Shown here: piece after piece, positions 16,816-25,672 of the stretch | Numbering within the stretch: the stretch's first letter is position 1 | Layout of the letters: the number at the start of each line of letters is the position of its first letter | NCBI RefSeq assembly: GCF_004331685.1 | Contig: NZ_SJSM01000004.1 | Coordinates: 62,001 to 126,000 of the forward strand | DNA length: 64,000 nt | Source: Pedobacter hiemivivus | Lineage (GTDB): Bacteria; Bacteroidota; Bacteroidia; Sphingobacteriales; Sphingobacteriaceae | Direction of reading: 5' to 3' | Position numbers and translations under genes: made by a program | The notes under the pieces: model-generated | Database searches by the model: none | What the model was told of the DNA's origin: nothing | What the model saw: only the letters and a program-made list of their open reading frames with translations

Positions 16816-17567
16816 CCACGACACTCAACTCAAACTCTTTACAGACTGAACCTGCAATGCAGTGCCTGGTTATCGATGATGAGCCCCTGGCGAGGGCCGG
16901 AATTATTGATTTCATTGAAAAGTTAGACTTTCTAACTGTTGCAGGCTCTTGTTCTTCGGCGATGGAGGCTTCTGAATACATAAGAAAAGGGAATATCGAC
17001 CTTCTTTTTCTGGACATCAATATGCCTTATTTATCCGGACTCGATTTTTTAGAATCACTAGAACATCCCCCACTTACCATCCTAACTACCGCTTATTCGG
17101 AACACGCGTTAGAAGGCTTCCGACTTCAGATTGTAGATTATTTATTAAAACCAATCCCCTTTAAGCGCTTTTACCAGGCCGCTTTAAAGGCCCGGCAGAT
17201 GCATATGATGAGCTTAAGCCCGCGACATCCGCAACCTGTAGATACATTTTTATACGTTAGACAGGGTGATAGCTTCCGAAAGATATCCTGGGTTGACATC
17301 TTATATATTGAAGGTATGCAGAATTATGCCAAGCTCCATTTTAAAGATCAGGAACTGGTGATTCACCAAACGATGATATCCCTGGAAGAAACACTTCCAA
17401 GGGATAACTTCTTTAGAATTCATAAATCTTATCTAATCAACATTGCTCATATTGACCAGGTATCGGGAGGTCGGATTTTCATCAATGGACAGGAACTTCC
17501 AATTTCCAGAACCCGCAGAGAGGATTTATTAAAAGAGGTGGTTTACAATAAACTTTTAAGCCGCTAG
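16812..17567 (+). CDS. LytTR-type response regulator
   Basis: 251 residues. The receiver domain (about 15-135) has the acidic pair DDEP, the phospho-acceptor Asp in LLFLDINMP, Thr in TTAYS and Lys in YLLKPI. The C-terminal LytTR DNA-binding domain begins about residue 150 (FLYVRQGDSFRKISWVDILYIEGMQNYAKLHF) and ends with YLINIAHID. It works with the kinase just upstream and is convergent with the outer-membrane protein, with 4 bp overlap. Confidence 0.94.
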   Translation: MTTTLNSNSLQTEPAMQCLVIDDEPLARAGIIDFIEKLDFLTVAGSCSSAMEASEYIRKGNIDLLFLDINMPYLSGLDFLESLEHPPLTILTTAYSEHALEGFRLQIVDYLLKPIPFKRFYQAALKARQMHMMSLSPRHPQPVDTFLYVRQGDSFRKISWVDILYIEGMQNYAKLHFKDQELVIHQTMISLEETLPRDNFFRIHKSYLINIAHIDQVSGGRIFINGQELPISRTRREDLLKEVVYNKLLSR

Positions 17568-18478
17568 CGCTTGGAAAAATTCCATGACAATCCCGCGGAT
17601 CCATAAAACGTAGTCGTAAAACGGGGATCCGCTTCATCCTTCATCTTAAAGAAATCCTTCAATCTTCTACTGGTCAAACTAAAAGAGCGGGCAAGTGATG
17701 TACCAGCAGTCAACTGAATAGACAGTGATTTACTCAATTTAATTTCAGGACGTAAACCAGCAACAACCTGTTGGTAGCCTAAAAGCATTGAAGTATTATT
17801 TCGGTTTACTTCGGCAGTCATACCACTCAGTTCCACAACAGTTTTAAGTTCTACCGCATCGCTCAATTTTGCACCAAATTCGATTCCATTCGGGAAATTG
17901 ATTTGTAGTTTGTACCGCCCCTGGGTAGACCAGTTAAAATATAAACCCGGCATAACCATGGGAACACCAAAGGCATTGGTTAATACAGGCCCCACCCCTA
18001 GCGCCAGTCTTGGATTGAAATGTTTAATAAACAAAACACCCCCTTGGGCAAGTAGGTCTTTAGATGAAATTTCTTCCATGTCAGTATAAACCCCTACTGA
18101 AGCCATCGCCATGATTGACCAGGTTTTACTAATGTGCCTGGAATGGATTAAACCAATCTGCGCATTGAGCATTTCTGTAGGGAATAATGGTTCCTCATAG
18201 TTTCGGTTAGTCATTTTAGCATATGACCCCTCTACTCCAACAGCCCAAATTTTTGGTCGCCCAAGTTCATCTAATGTTGTTGAAATGGGAATGCTAAAAG
18301 CAGCCTGAATCCGCTTAAAGTCGCTGGTAGATCCAGTTTTAAGGCTGTCTATCGGTCTTACATAATTGGAGAAAGGAACATATTCGGCCTTAATTTTCCC
18401 CGAGAATCCACTCTGCGCAAATAAAGATGAACCGAAAGCTATACCAGCTATGGTAAGAGAATAACGTAATGTTTTCAT
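17564..18478 (-). CDS. DUF6268-like outer-membrane beta-barrel protein
   Basis: 304 residues with a signal peptide (SLTIAGIAFGSSLFAQ). The mature part alternates short beta strands (GKIKAEYVPFSNYV, WAVGVEGSYAKM, LQINFPNGIEFGAKL) and ends in an aromatic strand WNFSKR, typical of outer-membrane barrels and of DUF6268. Function unknown. Confidence 0.75.
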   Translation of the reverse strand: MKTLRYSLTIAGIAFGSSLFAQSGFSGKIKAEYVPFSNYVRPIDSLKTGSTSDFKRIQAAFSIPISTTLDELGRPKIWAVGVEGSYAKMTNRNYEEPLFPTEMLNAQIGLIHSRHISKTWSIMAMASVGVYTDMEEISSKDLLAQGGVLFIKHFNPRLALGVGPVLTNAFGVPMVMPGLYFNWSTQGRYKLQINFPNGIEFGAKLSDAVELKTVVELSGMTAEVNRNNTSMLLGYQQVVAGLRPEIKLSKSLSIQLTAGTSLARSFSLTSRRLKDFFKMKDEADPRFTTTFYGSAGLSWNFSKR

Positions 18479-18588
18479 ATTTTGTATCTGATCTTATTGT
18501 ATATCAGACACGAAGAACGGAAGCAGCCCTTAAAGGAGAAAAGATTATTGACGAGTGGTTACCTGAGTATGACCAAATGCAGGTTTTT

Positions 18589-18636
18589 CTACATTTTCCT
18601 CCATTTTCGTATTCTTCCCCTCGAGTTGTTATATAA
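18589..18636 (-). pseudogene. C-terminal fragment of a second ClbS/DfsB gene
   Basis: On the minus strand this reads YNNSRGRIRKWRKM then TAG, nearly identical to the ClbS/DfsB end at 10396-10440 (YNNARGRIRKWRKL). No upstream part of the gene remains; the hydrolase tail joins directly. A decayed paralogue. Confidence 0.7.
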
Positions 18637-18735
18637 TCATTTGCCTTTAAGCGGGGCATCAAGGAAAGCAGGAATCATAGCCATCAGTAAATCCGTTCTT
18701 TGTGTCAGTGCCGTATGCGCTGTTCCTGGGGCCTA
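18637..18735 (-). pseudogene. C-terminal fragment of an alpha/beta hydrolase
   Basis: On the minus strand this reads PGTAHTALTQRTDLLMAMIP then FLDAPLKGK and TGA. The HTAL segment resembles the catalytic-His loop and C-terminal helix of alpha/beta hydrolases. The rest of the gene is missing. The 18479-18886 gap otherwise shows only one further fragment, a possible reading IIDEWLPEYDQMQ on the plus strand near 18545-18582, which is too short to classify. Confidence 0.6.
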
Positions 18736-18845
18736 ATCCTTAAGGCCCGATAGATACCACTGTTTGTTGTTAAATAACAACGATAAATAGCGTAATTACA
18801 ACTAAATGTTCTTGCTTTTTTACTGATTCCGGGAATGCATCCATA

Positions 18846-18853
18846 TACCTTTG
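18846..18853 (+). promoter_or_regulatory. -7 box of the XRE-pentapeptide gene
   Basis: TACCTTTG fits TAnnTTTG, 33 bp before the ATG at 18887. No clear -33 element. Confidence 0.45.
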
Positions 18854-18886
18854 TAGAGTCGAAATGATAATTAAAAGATAGTATTT

Positions 18887-19969
18887 ATGTTAAACACCAA
18901 AATGATCGGCAATAAAATTGCTGAAGCACGAAAGAAAAAAAACCTTTCCCAGGCCCAGCTTGCTCAGCGTCTGTTCATCAGTCCGCAGGCCGTTGGCAAA
19001 TGGGAACGTGGTGAATCAATGCCTGATATCATTACTTTAAACCATCTTGCAGAAATCCTGGATGTTGATCTGAACTATTTTTCAGGGCGCATGGCATCTG
19101 AGGCCAGGGAGACAGTACCCTTCGAACCTTTGATTAAACCCTCCGATGAATTGCCATCCGGAACACAGAAGAAAAAACTGAACTGGAATATGTCAGACGG
19201 GAACTGGGTGAATGCCAACTTTTCCGGCCTGAAAAACCTCCAGGAAAAATTCGGTTCCTCAAACATGCAGCACTGCCTGTTTGTCGGTTCAGACTTGTCG
19301 GGACTTCTCCTAAAAAGCAATAATGTGGAGGGCTGTGATTTTTCAAATTCTGACCTCAGCAAAAGCCATATTCAGAATTCCAGCTTAGTCAACAATGTAT
19401 TCAAAGACAGTTCCCTGAAAGAAACCGAATTTTCAAAGAGCTATCTCAAAGGTTGCGATTTCAGTCTTGCCAATTTTACCGGTGTGACACTTCACAAAAG
19501 TACTCACATTGATGGCTGTGACTTTTCAGGTTCTGACATCAGCAGCAGTCACATACTCAACTCCAGCTTAGCCAACAATCTATTTAAGAGCTGTTCATTG
19601 AAAGAAACTGAATTTTCAGAAAGCCATATCAAAGGGTGTGATTTCTCTGATGCCAATTTTACCGGAGTGGAGTTTAAATCCGGAGCCTTCCTGAATAATC
19701 CCATTGCAAATGCAGTATGGAATCACAGCTCTTTTATTGGAATCCAGATAGAAGATATGGTTTTCGAAGGTACGTTGGAGGACTGTTATTTTGAAAACTG
19801 CGCCTTTAAAAAAGTGACCTTCCAGAGTGCAATACTGATCAACACATTCTTCAAAAACAACAATTTGAAGCGGATCAATTTTGTGGATTGTCAGGCAGAC
19901 CGGATGACCTACGAATTCCTGAAAAACGGAAAAGCAGATTTAACTGGCATCACCTTATTAGCATCTTAA
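18887..19969 (+). CDS. XRE-type regulator fused to pentapeptide repeats
   Basis: 360 residues. Residues 5-60 form an XRE helix-turn-helix (ARKKKNLSQAQLAQRLFISPQAVGKWERGESMPD). From about 95 the protein is a pentapeptide-repeat stack (A/C-D/N-F/L-S-x): VEGCDFSNSDLSKS, LKGCDFSLANFTG, IDGCDFSGSDISSS. A 61-codon unit is duplicated internally (about 19331-19513 and 19514-19696). It sits 15 bp before an ABC exporter gene, so it probably senses or responds to the exporter's substrate. Such HTH-pentapeptide proteins are found beside DrrAB-like transporters. Confidence 0.85.
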   Translation: MLNTKMIGNKIAEARKKKNLSQAQLAQRLFISPQAVGKWERGESMPDIITLNHLAEILDVDLNYFSGRMASEARETVPFEPLIKPSDELPSGTQKKKLNWNMSDGNWVNANFSGLKNLQEKFGSSNMQHCLFVGSDLSGLLLKSNNVEGCDFSNSDLSKSHIQNSSLVNNVFKDSSLKETEFSKSYLKGCDFSLANFTGVTLHKSTHIDGCDFSGSDISSSHILNSSLANNLFKSCSLKETEFSESHIKGCDFSDANFTGVEFKSGAFLNNPIANAVWNHSSFIGIQIEDMVFEGTLEDCYFENCAFKKVTFQSAILINTFFKNNNLKRINFVDCQADRMTYEFLKNGKADLTGITLLAS

Positions 19970-19984
19970 AGGAGGAAATGAATC

Positions 19985-20587
19985 ATGTCGAAAAATGAAA
20001 TCGCCATCTCGGTACAAGGATTAAAAAAATCCTATAAAGACATCCCTGTATTAACAGGAGTAGATTTTGAAGTAAAAACAGGCAGTATTTTCGCCCTGCT
20101 CGGCGCTAATGGTGCAGGCAAGACAACGATCGTCAAAATTCTCAGTACACTGCTGAAACAAGACAGCGGAAACGCTACAGTAAACGGATTCGACCTTTCC
20201 TCAAATCCAGGTAAGGTGCGGGAATCGATCAGCCTCACAGGACAATTCGCAGCCGTGGATGAGATTTTGACCGGAAGGGAAAATCTCATCATGATGGCTA
20301 GCCTTCGGCACCTTAGCCACCCACAACAGGTTGCAAAAGATTTGTTGAAGCGCTTCAGTTTAACCGAAGCCGCTGATCGTACTGCGGCTACTTATTCGGG
20401 AGGTATGCGACGCCGGCTCGACATCGCCATGAGCCTGGTTGGAAAACCTCAGGTCATTTTCCTGGACGAACCCACCACCGGACTTGATCCCGAAGGGCGC
20501 ATTGAAGTTTGGAAAATCGTCAAAGCGCTTGCCGACGGCGGAACTACGGTATTCTTCTGCGCAGCATGGACACCATCATTACTGTGA
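19985..20587 (+). pseudogene. DrrA-like ABC ATPase, 3' end deleted
   Basis: 200 residues keep Walker A (GANGAGKTT, about 41-49), the signature (YSGGMRRRLD) and Walker B (VIFLDEPTTGLD). The normal continuation after TTVF, with the H-loop (TTQYLEEAD) and the C-terminal substrate-linked domain of about 100 residues, is gone; it ends FCAAWTPSLL and stops inside the permease gene. A deletion has joined the two genes out of frame. Family: daunorubicin-resistance DrrA type. Confidence 0.8.
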
Positions 20588-21255
20588 CCATCATGCCAAT
20601 TATGTTTATGCTGTTTTTTGTCTACGTATTTGGAGGCGCAATCCAAACCGGTACAGATAACTATGTAAATTACCTCTTGCCCGGTATACTGTTGATCTCG
20701 ATTGCAAGCGGGGTATCCTATACGGCTTACCGTCTGTTTTTAGATATGCAAAGAGGCATACTGGAACGCTTCAACTCCATGCCAATTGCCCGCTCCGCTG
20801 TTCTCTGGGGCCATGTCCTTACCTCACTGGTATCCAATCTCATTTCAGGGATCGTAATCATCCTTGTTGCCCTGATTATGGGTTTCCGTTCGCCAGCTGG
20901 TATACTGTCTTGGCTTGCGGTGACTGGTATACTTACGCTCTTTACGCTGGCTTTGACCTGGATTGCAGTGATTGCAGGACTCTCTGCTAAATCTGTGGAT
21001 GGGGCAAGTGCCTTCTCTTACCCCATTATTTTTCTGCCCTTTATCAGCTCGGCCTTTGTACCTACCAAATCCATGCCCGGGCCGGTTCGTGTCTTTGCCG
21101 AAAATCAGCCTGTAACCTCGATCGTGGGAAGCATCCGCGCACTGCTTTCAAACCAATCGGTAGGGATTGAAATATGGCTGGCCCTGGCCTGGTGCCTGGG
21201 AATTATACTCCTGGCTTATTTCCTTGCAAGAAGAGCGTATAAAAAACACTTATAA
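20566..21255 (+). CDS. DrrB-like ABC-2 permease, N-terminus deleted
   Basis: About 230 residues from the ATG at 20566 (MDTIITVTIMPIMFMLFFVYVFGG). Five hydrophobic helices are visible, with FSYPIIFLPFISSAFVPTKSMPGPV and the C-terminal QPVTSIVGSIRALL typical of DrrB/ABC-2 permeases. The usual cytosolic N-terminal segment before RSMDTI is missing because of the fusion with the ATPase gene. It overlaps the ATPase frame by 22 bp. Probably not functional without the ATPase C-terminus. Confidence 0.8.
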   Translation: MDTIITVTIMPIMFMLFFVYVFGGAIQTGTDNYVNYLLPGILLISIASGVSYTAYRLFLDMQRGILERFNSMPIARSAVLWGHVLTSLVSNLISGIVIILVALIMGFRSPAGILSWLAVTGILTLFTLALTWIAVIAGLSAKSVDGASAFSYPIIFLPFISSAFVPTKSMPGPVRVFAENQPVTSIVGSIRALLSNQSVGIEIWLALAWCLGIILLAYFLARRAYKKHL

Positions 21256-21317
21256 AATCTTTTTCAACAACTGGTTCTTTAAGTTCAGTACCAACAATAC
21301 TACTAATACTATTAATT

Positions 21318-22631
21318 ATGAAAAGAACATCAATCTTCCTCCTCTTTGGTTGCTTAATTTTCTCGCCCTGGATCGCTGCCGGCCAACAATGGACACTTGC
21401 GAAGTGTATCGATTATGCACAGCAGAACAACCTGCCCATCCAGTCCAGACAAAAACTCAGCCTCGCTGCAGATTGGGAAAGAAAATCCGTAACCGGGAGG
21501 TTAGCACCCAAAATAGAACTAAAGGCGGGAATCGACCATTATTGGGAGATTCCGGTGCAAGTATTTCCAGGCGAGCTGGTGGGGCAGCCGTCAGGAACCT
21601 ATGTTCCTATAAAACTCGGTACCCCCTGGATGGGCAATATAGGCCTGGAGGCAAATCTCAACCTGGTTGATCCTCAAACCTGGCAAGCCATCAGACTTTC
21701 TGCCCTGCAGCAACAGGCAAAAAAACAAGAGCTATTGTCTTTTGAAAAGACCCTGTCAAAAAATGTAAGGATGTCGTATTATCAGTTGCAAGTGTTAAAT
21801 AAGAGCCTTTCCCTTGCAAAAGACAGCTATCACAACTACCAGCAGATCCATCAATTGATTACCAGGCAATACGACAAGGGATTTACAGATAAGATCGTAC
21901 TGAACCAATCGGCCAGCACGATGAAGGACTTGCAGAACCAACTCCAAAAAAAAAAAACGGAGGTCCACAATGCCCTACTTGACCTGAAATTCTGGATGGG
22001 TTTCCCCCTTGGGGACTCTCTTCTGGTAAACAATAGCTATGATTTGGAAATATTACCTGCTTCCGGTTTCATTCCTGAAGAATTGCCCGATTATGAAAGC
22101 CAGAAGCTGAAAGTGAGCATTGCCGTACAGGAACTTAAATCTGCAAAAGCGGCCTGGTATCCTTCTCTGTCCCTCAGAAGCTATTACAGCAAAATGGGTT
22201 TTGGGCAATCTCTGGATTTCATTGGGGAATCCCGTTGGATTGGATCTGGTTTTATAGGATTACAACTAAATGTACCCCTATTCTCATTGAGTAAGCATTT
22301 TTATGAACCCAGAAAACAAAAAGCACGTCTGGAATCAGCAGAACTTGAATTTAAAGACTACCAGAATACACAACAGCAACATTACCTGAAAGAAAAGCAG
22401 CTTCAGGAAGAGGCCATTCAGGATTTAAAAATTCAGGAAGCGCAATTGAATCTTGCCCGGGAGAATGTAGCCCTTTCCTATCAAAAGCTCGAAAAAGGGA
22501 TTATCAACATGATTGAATTGAGACAGGTTCAGCAAGACTTAAACGAGGCTACAGAAAAACTAAATCAATCCAATCAGAACCTATTGCAGCATGCAGTGGA
22601 ACTCTACTATTTAACCGACCAAAAATTATGA
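21318..22631 (+). CDS. TolC-family outer-membrane efflux protein
   Basis: 437 residues with a signal peptide (IFLLFGCLIFSPWIAAGQ). The TolC-type periplasmic helical hairpins recur twice, with long coiled-coil stretches (AKKQELLSFEKTLSKNV, SAELEFKDYQNTQQQH). It begins the tripartite exporter operon and overlaps the adaptor gene by 4 bp. It should form the outer-membrane channel for the MacB-like pump. Confidence 0.9.
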   Translation: MKRTSIFLLFGCLIFSPWIAAGQQWTLAKCIDYAQQNNLPIQSRQKLSLAADWERKSVTGRLAPKIELKAGIDHYWEIPVQVFPGELVGQPSGTYVPIKLGTPWMGNIGLEANLNLVDPQTWQAIRLSALQQQAKKQELLSFEKTLSKNVRMSYYQLQVLNKSLSLAKDSYHNYQQIHQLITRQYDKGFTDKIVLNQSASTMKDLQNQLQKKKTEVHNALLDLKFWMGFPLGDSLLVNNSYDLEILPASGFIPEELPDYESQKLKVSIAVQELKSAKAAWYPSLSLRSYYSKMGFGQSLDFIGESRWIGSGFIGLQLNVPLFSLSKHFYEPRKQKARLESAELEFKDYQNTQQQHYLKEKQLQEEAIQDLKIQEAQLNLARENVALSYQKLEKGIINMIELRQVQQDLNEATEKLNQSNQNLLQHAVELYYLTDQKL

Positions 22632-23722
22632 AAGCTTTATCAACTATGACCATCATCATCAGTTTAGGCTTTGCGGCATGCAAACAGAAAACTGAAACCT
22701 ACACCACAACAGAAAAACAGTTTAACCAGGCCGTATATGCTTCGGGCAAAATTATGCCCATGCATTATGAAATGTTGAAATCTACAGAACCCATGCGGAT
22801 CCTGGCCATTATGGTCAAAGAAGGTGATTTTGTTAAAAAAGGACAAGCATTAATCACACTGGGATCCTCCAGCGAAAGAGAGCAGCTCAGCTTGCTCTCA
22901 GAACAGGCAGCTCTGGCCAGGAATAGTGCAGGAAAAAATGCGGCCGAATTGAAACAATTAATGGAAAAGATCAGCCTGGCCAAACAACAATATCAGCAGG
23001 ATGTACTAAATGCAGAAAGGTACACAGACCTAGCAAAGGATAAAGCCGTAGCCCAAAAGGATGCGGACAAGGCGGTGCTTCAGGCAAAAACAAGTCTGGT
23101 CCAAATCAATACCCTGCAAGAAGAATATCATGTAAAAACAGCAGCATTAAAAACAATGGCTTTGAATGCGGAGGAAGATCTAGCCCGGTTTAAGGGACAA
23201 CATAGCAAAAATGTACTGACCAGTAATCTGGAGGGAAAAGTATTGAGTATAGACTTTAAACCTGGTGAGATTACAGGCCCGGGAGAAACGATATTGTTAA
23301 TTGGTTCAAAAGAGAAATACAAGCTGGAACTCCTGATAGATGAGCGCGATATCCGCCAGATCCAGCTGGGGCAAAAAGTTTTCTTTGAAACAGATGCTTT
23401 CGCAGAGCGGCAATTTGGAGGCATCGTCACTAAAATTGATCCCGTTTTGCAAAAAGATACCCGCAGCTTTAGAGTGGAAGCCTTTGTGAATGAAGTTGTT
23501 GATTTCTTTCCGCAATCCTCTGTCGAAGCCAACATCCTCATCCGACAAAAAGCGGTTGCCCTTATGGTTCCTGGCGATTATATCTTGCCCGGAGATTCTG
23601 TTTTAATTCAGAAAGGGGATCAGCAGCAAAAAGTAAAACTGACCAGAGGCACCGAAAACGACAATTGGGTGGAAGTCAAAGCTGGCCTTAAAAAAGGAGA
23701 TGTACTGATTAAAAGCAAATGA
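22628..23722 (+). CDS. HlyD/MacA-like periplasmic adaptor lipoprotein
   Basis: 364 residues. The lipobox AAC is near residue 18. A biotinyl-lipoyl-like segment (KEGDFVKKGQALITLGSSS) and a long helical hairpin (about 75-185) are followed by a beta-barrel part (NLEGKVLSIDFKPGEITGPGE). It links the TolC protein to the inner-membrane permease. Confidence 0.9.
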   Translation: MKALSTMTIIISLGFAACKQKTETYTTTEKQFNQAVYASGKIMPMHYEMLKSTEPMRILAIMVKEGDFVKKGQALITLGSSSEREQLSLLSEQAALARNSAGKNAAELKQLMEKISLAKQQYQQDVLNAERYTDLAKDKAVAQKDADKAVLQAKTSLVQINTLQEEYHVKTAALKTMALNAEEDLARFKGQHSKNVLTSNLEGKVLSIDFKPGEITGPGETILLIGSKEKYKLELLIDERDIRQIQLGQKVFFETDAFAERQFGGIVTKIDPVLQKDTRSFRVEAFVNEVVDFFPQSSVEANILIRQKAVALMVPGDYILPGDSVLIQKGDQQQKVKLTRGTENDNWVEVKAGLKKGDVLIKSK

Positions 23723-23725
23723 ATC

Positions 23726-24991
23726 ATGAAGAAGATCGTCACAGATTTCAAACTGGCCGCTTCCATAGCCTTTGTTCATATGGGTGCCAAACTGAAACAA
23801 ACCATTATCGCCACCATAGGCGTTGCCCTGGGCATTACCATTTTTGTATTCATGGTTGGATTTATCCAGGGATCACAAAATTACATGCAGGCCATTATGT
23901 TTGAGCAGTCGCCCCACCTCAGACTTTTCAATGAGGTAAAGCTTTCCGACAAAACCATAATCGACAAAATCTATCCCCATCAGATCAATACGTTAGGGCA
24001 TGAAAAGCCAAAAGATATTTTCCTGAACCTGAAAGATGGGAAACAAGCGGTAAAAGATATCCGTAAAAATCCCCTTGTAAAAACGGTATCTGGTTCGGTA
24101 AGCACAAAGGTATTTTACCGTTTAGGAGCAGTTTCCATTAATGGAACGATCCTGGGGATCAATTTCGAGGAAGCCAATGCCCTTTTTAACCTGGAAAGTA
24201 AAATTGTGTCCGGAAGTTTTACCGAGCTAGCAACCATGCCAAACAGTATCGTAGTAGGAACCGGACTGGCCAAAAAATTAAATGTAAAGACAGGCGACAA
24301 AATGGAACTGACCACAGAGAAAGGGGCCAATTTTAGCATCAGTGTGATTGGTATCTTTAAAACCGGTCTAGTCGACATCGACAACCAACAAAGTTATGGC
24401 AGTATTAAAACCGTGCAGCGCTTTTTAAATGTCCCCTCCTCCTATCTTACAGAGATTCAGGTGAAGCTGTTTGATCTTGAACTGGCCCCGGATCAGGCAA
24501 AAAAACTGCAAAAAAACTACAATTATTCAGGATCTGACTGGAAAAAGGACAATGTTACCTTGCTGGAAAGTGCAGCACTTCAAAATATGATTACCTATAA
24601 CGTCGCGGGTGTCATCCTGTTGATTGCAGGCTTTGGTATTTTCAATATCCTGACCATGATGATTTACGAGAAGATGAAAGATATTGCCATACTCAAAGCA
24701 ATCGGTTTTTCAAATGGGGATGTCAGGCGGATATTTCTAACCCAGGCTTTTGTCATAGGGATCATTGGTGCATTCTCAGGATTAATATTTGGGTACCTCA
24801 TCTCCTATGCCATTTCCAAAATGCCATACCATAGCGATGTCATGTTCTCACTTGATCACCTGCCGGTTAGCTTTAACCCACTCTATTACATTATGGGCTT
24901 TTCTTTTGGCATCCTGACCACCGCCGTAGCCGGATACCTGCCTTCCCGAAAAGCAGCTAAGGTAGATCCCATCACTATTTTAAGAGGATAA
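23726..24991 (+). CDS. MacB/FtsX-type ABC permease
   Basis: 421 residues. A first membrane helix (TIIATIGVALGITIFVFMVGFI) is followed by a MacB periplasmic domain, then three helices (VAGVILLIAGFGIFNILTMM, IGIIGAFSGLIFGYLI and IMGFSFGILTTAVAGY). The family signature YEKMKDIAILKAIGFSNGDVRRIF is present. It lies 3 bp after the adaptor and 3 bp before the ATPase. Confidence 0.92.
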   Translation: MKKIVTDFKLAASIAFVHMGAKLKQTIIATIGVALGITIFVFMVGFIQGSQNYMQAIMFEQSPHLRLFNEVKLSDKTIIDKIYPHQINTLGHEKPKDIFLNLKDGKQAVKDIRKNPLVKTVSGSVSTKVFYRLGAVSINGTILGINFEEANALFNLESKIVSGSFTELATMPNSIVVGTGLAKKLNVKTGDKMELTTEKGANFSISVIGIFKTGLVDIDNQQSYGSIKTVQRFLNVPSSYLTEIQVKLFDLELAPDQAKKLQKNYNYSGSDWKKDNVTLLESAALQNMITYNVAGVILLIAGFGIFNILTMMIYEKMKDIAILKAIGFSNGDVRRIFLTQAFVIGIIGAFSGLIFGYLISYAISKMPYHSDVMFSLDHLPVSFNPLYYIMGFSFGILTTAVAGYLPSRKAAKVDPITILRG

Positions 24992-24994
24992 AAT

Positions 24995-25663
24995 ATGAAG
25001 GTACTTGAAGCAAAAAACTTAAATAAATACTTTTACAATCCTAAAAAGTTCAAAGTATTGGAAAACCTGGACCTGGCGGTAGAAAAAGGCGACTTCGTTT
25101 CCATTACCGGGAAATCCGGGAGTGGAAAGTCTACCCTACTCTACCTGTTATCCACCATGGATACTGATTTTGAAGGCAGTATCAACATAAACGGATCTGA
25201 AATGCAGGGAAGAAGTAACAGCTGGCTGGCCGATTTCCGGAACCACCACATTGGCTTTGTATTCCAGTTCCATTTTTTATTGCCGGAATTTTCGGTATTA
25301 AAAAATGTTATGCTGCCCGGTTTGAAACGCGCTGCCTTTCCCCCACAGGAATTAGAACAAAAAGCGATGGACCTGTTGAAATTATTAGATGTGCAGGACC
25401 AGGCCTTAAAACGGGCAACCCTGCTTTCGGGAGGTCAGCAGCAGCGTGTGGCCATTGCAAGGGCTTTGATCAACGATCCTTTGATTTTAATGGGCGATGA
25501 ACCTACCGGGAACCTGGACAGTAAAAATACAGGACTGGTATTCGATCTGTTTAAAAAACTATCGGCTGAAAAACATCAGACCATGCTTATTGTTACACAT
25601 GATGAAGAGTTTGCGAAAAATACAGGTAAAACCATCCATATCAGTGATGGAAGAATTGACTAA
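24995..25663 (+). CDS. LolD/MacB-type ABC ATPase
   Basis: 222 residues with Walker A (GKSGSGKST), Q-loop (FVFQFHFLL), signature LSGGQQQRVAIARAL and Walker B (LMGDEPTGNLD), plus the H-loop VTHD. It powers the permease just upstream. A second copy's C-terminal tail remains at 28020-28097 after the UvrA-like gene. Confidence 0.94.
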   Translation: MKVLEAKNLNKYFYNPKKFKVLENLDLAVEKGDFVSITGKSGSGKSTLLYLLSTMDTDFEGSININGSEMQGRSNSWLADFRNHHIGFVFQFHFLLPEFSVLKNVMLPGLKRAAFPPQELEQKAMDLLKLLDVQDQALKRATLLSGGQQQRVAIARALINDPLILMGDEPTGNLDSKNTGLVFDLFKKLSAEKHQTMLIVTHDEEFAKNTGKTIHISDGRID

Positions 25664-25672
25664 ATAAAAGAT

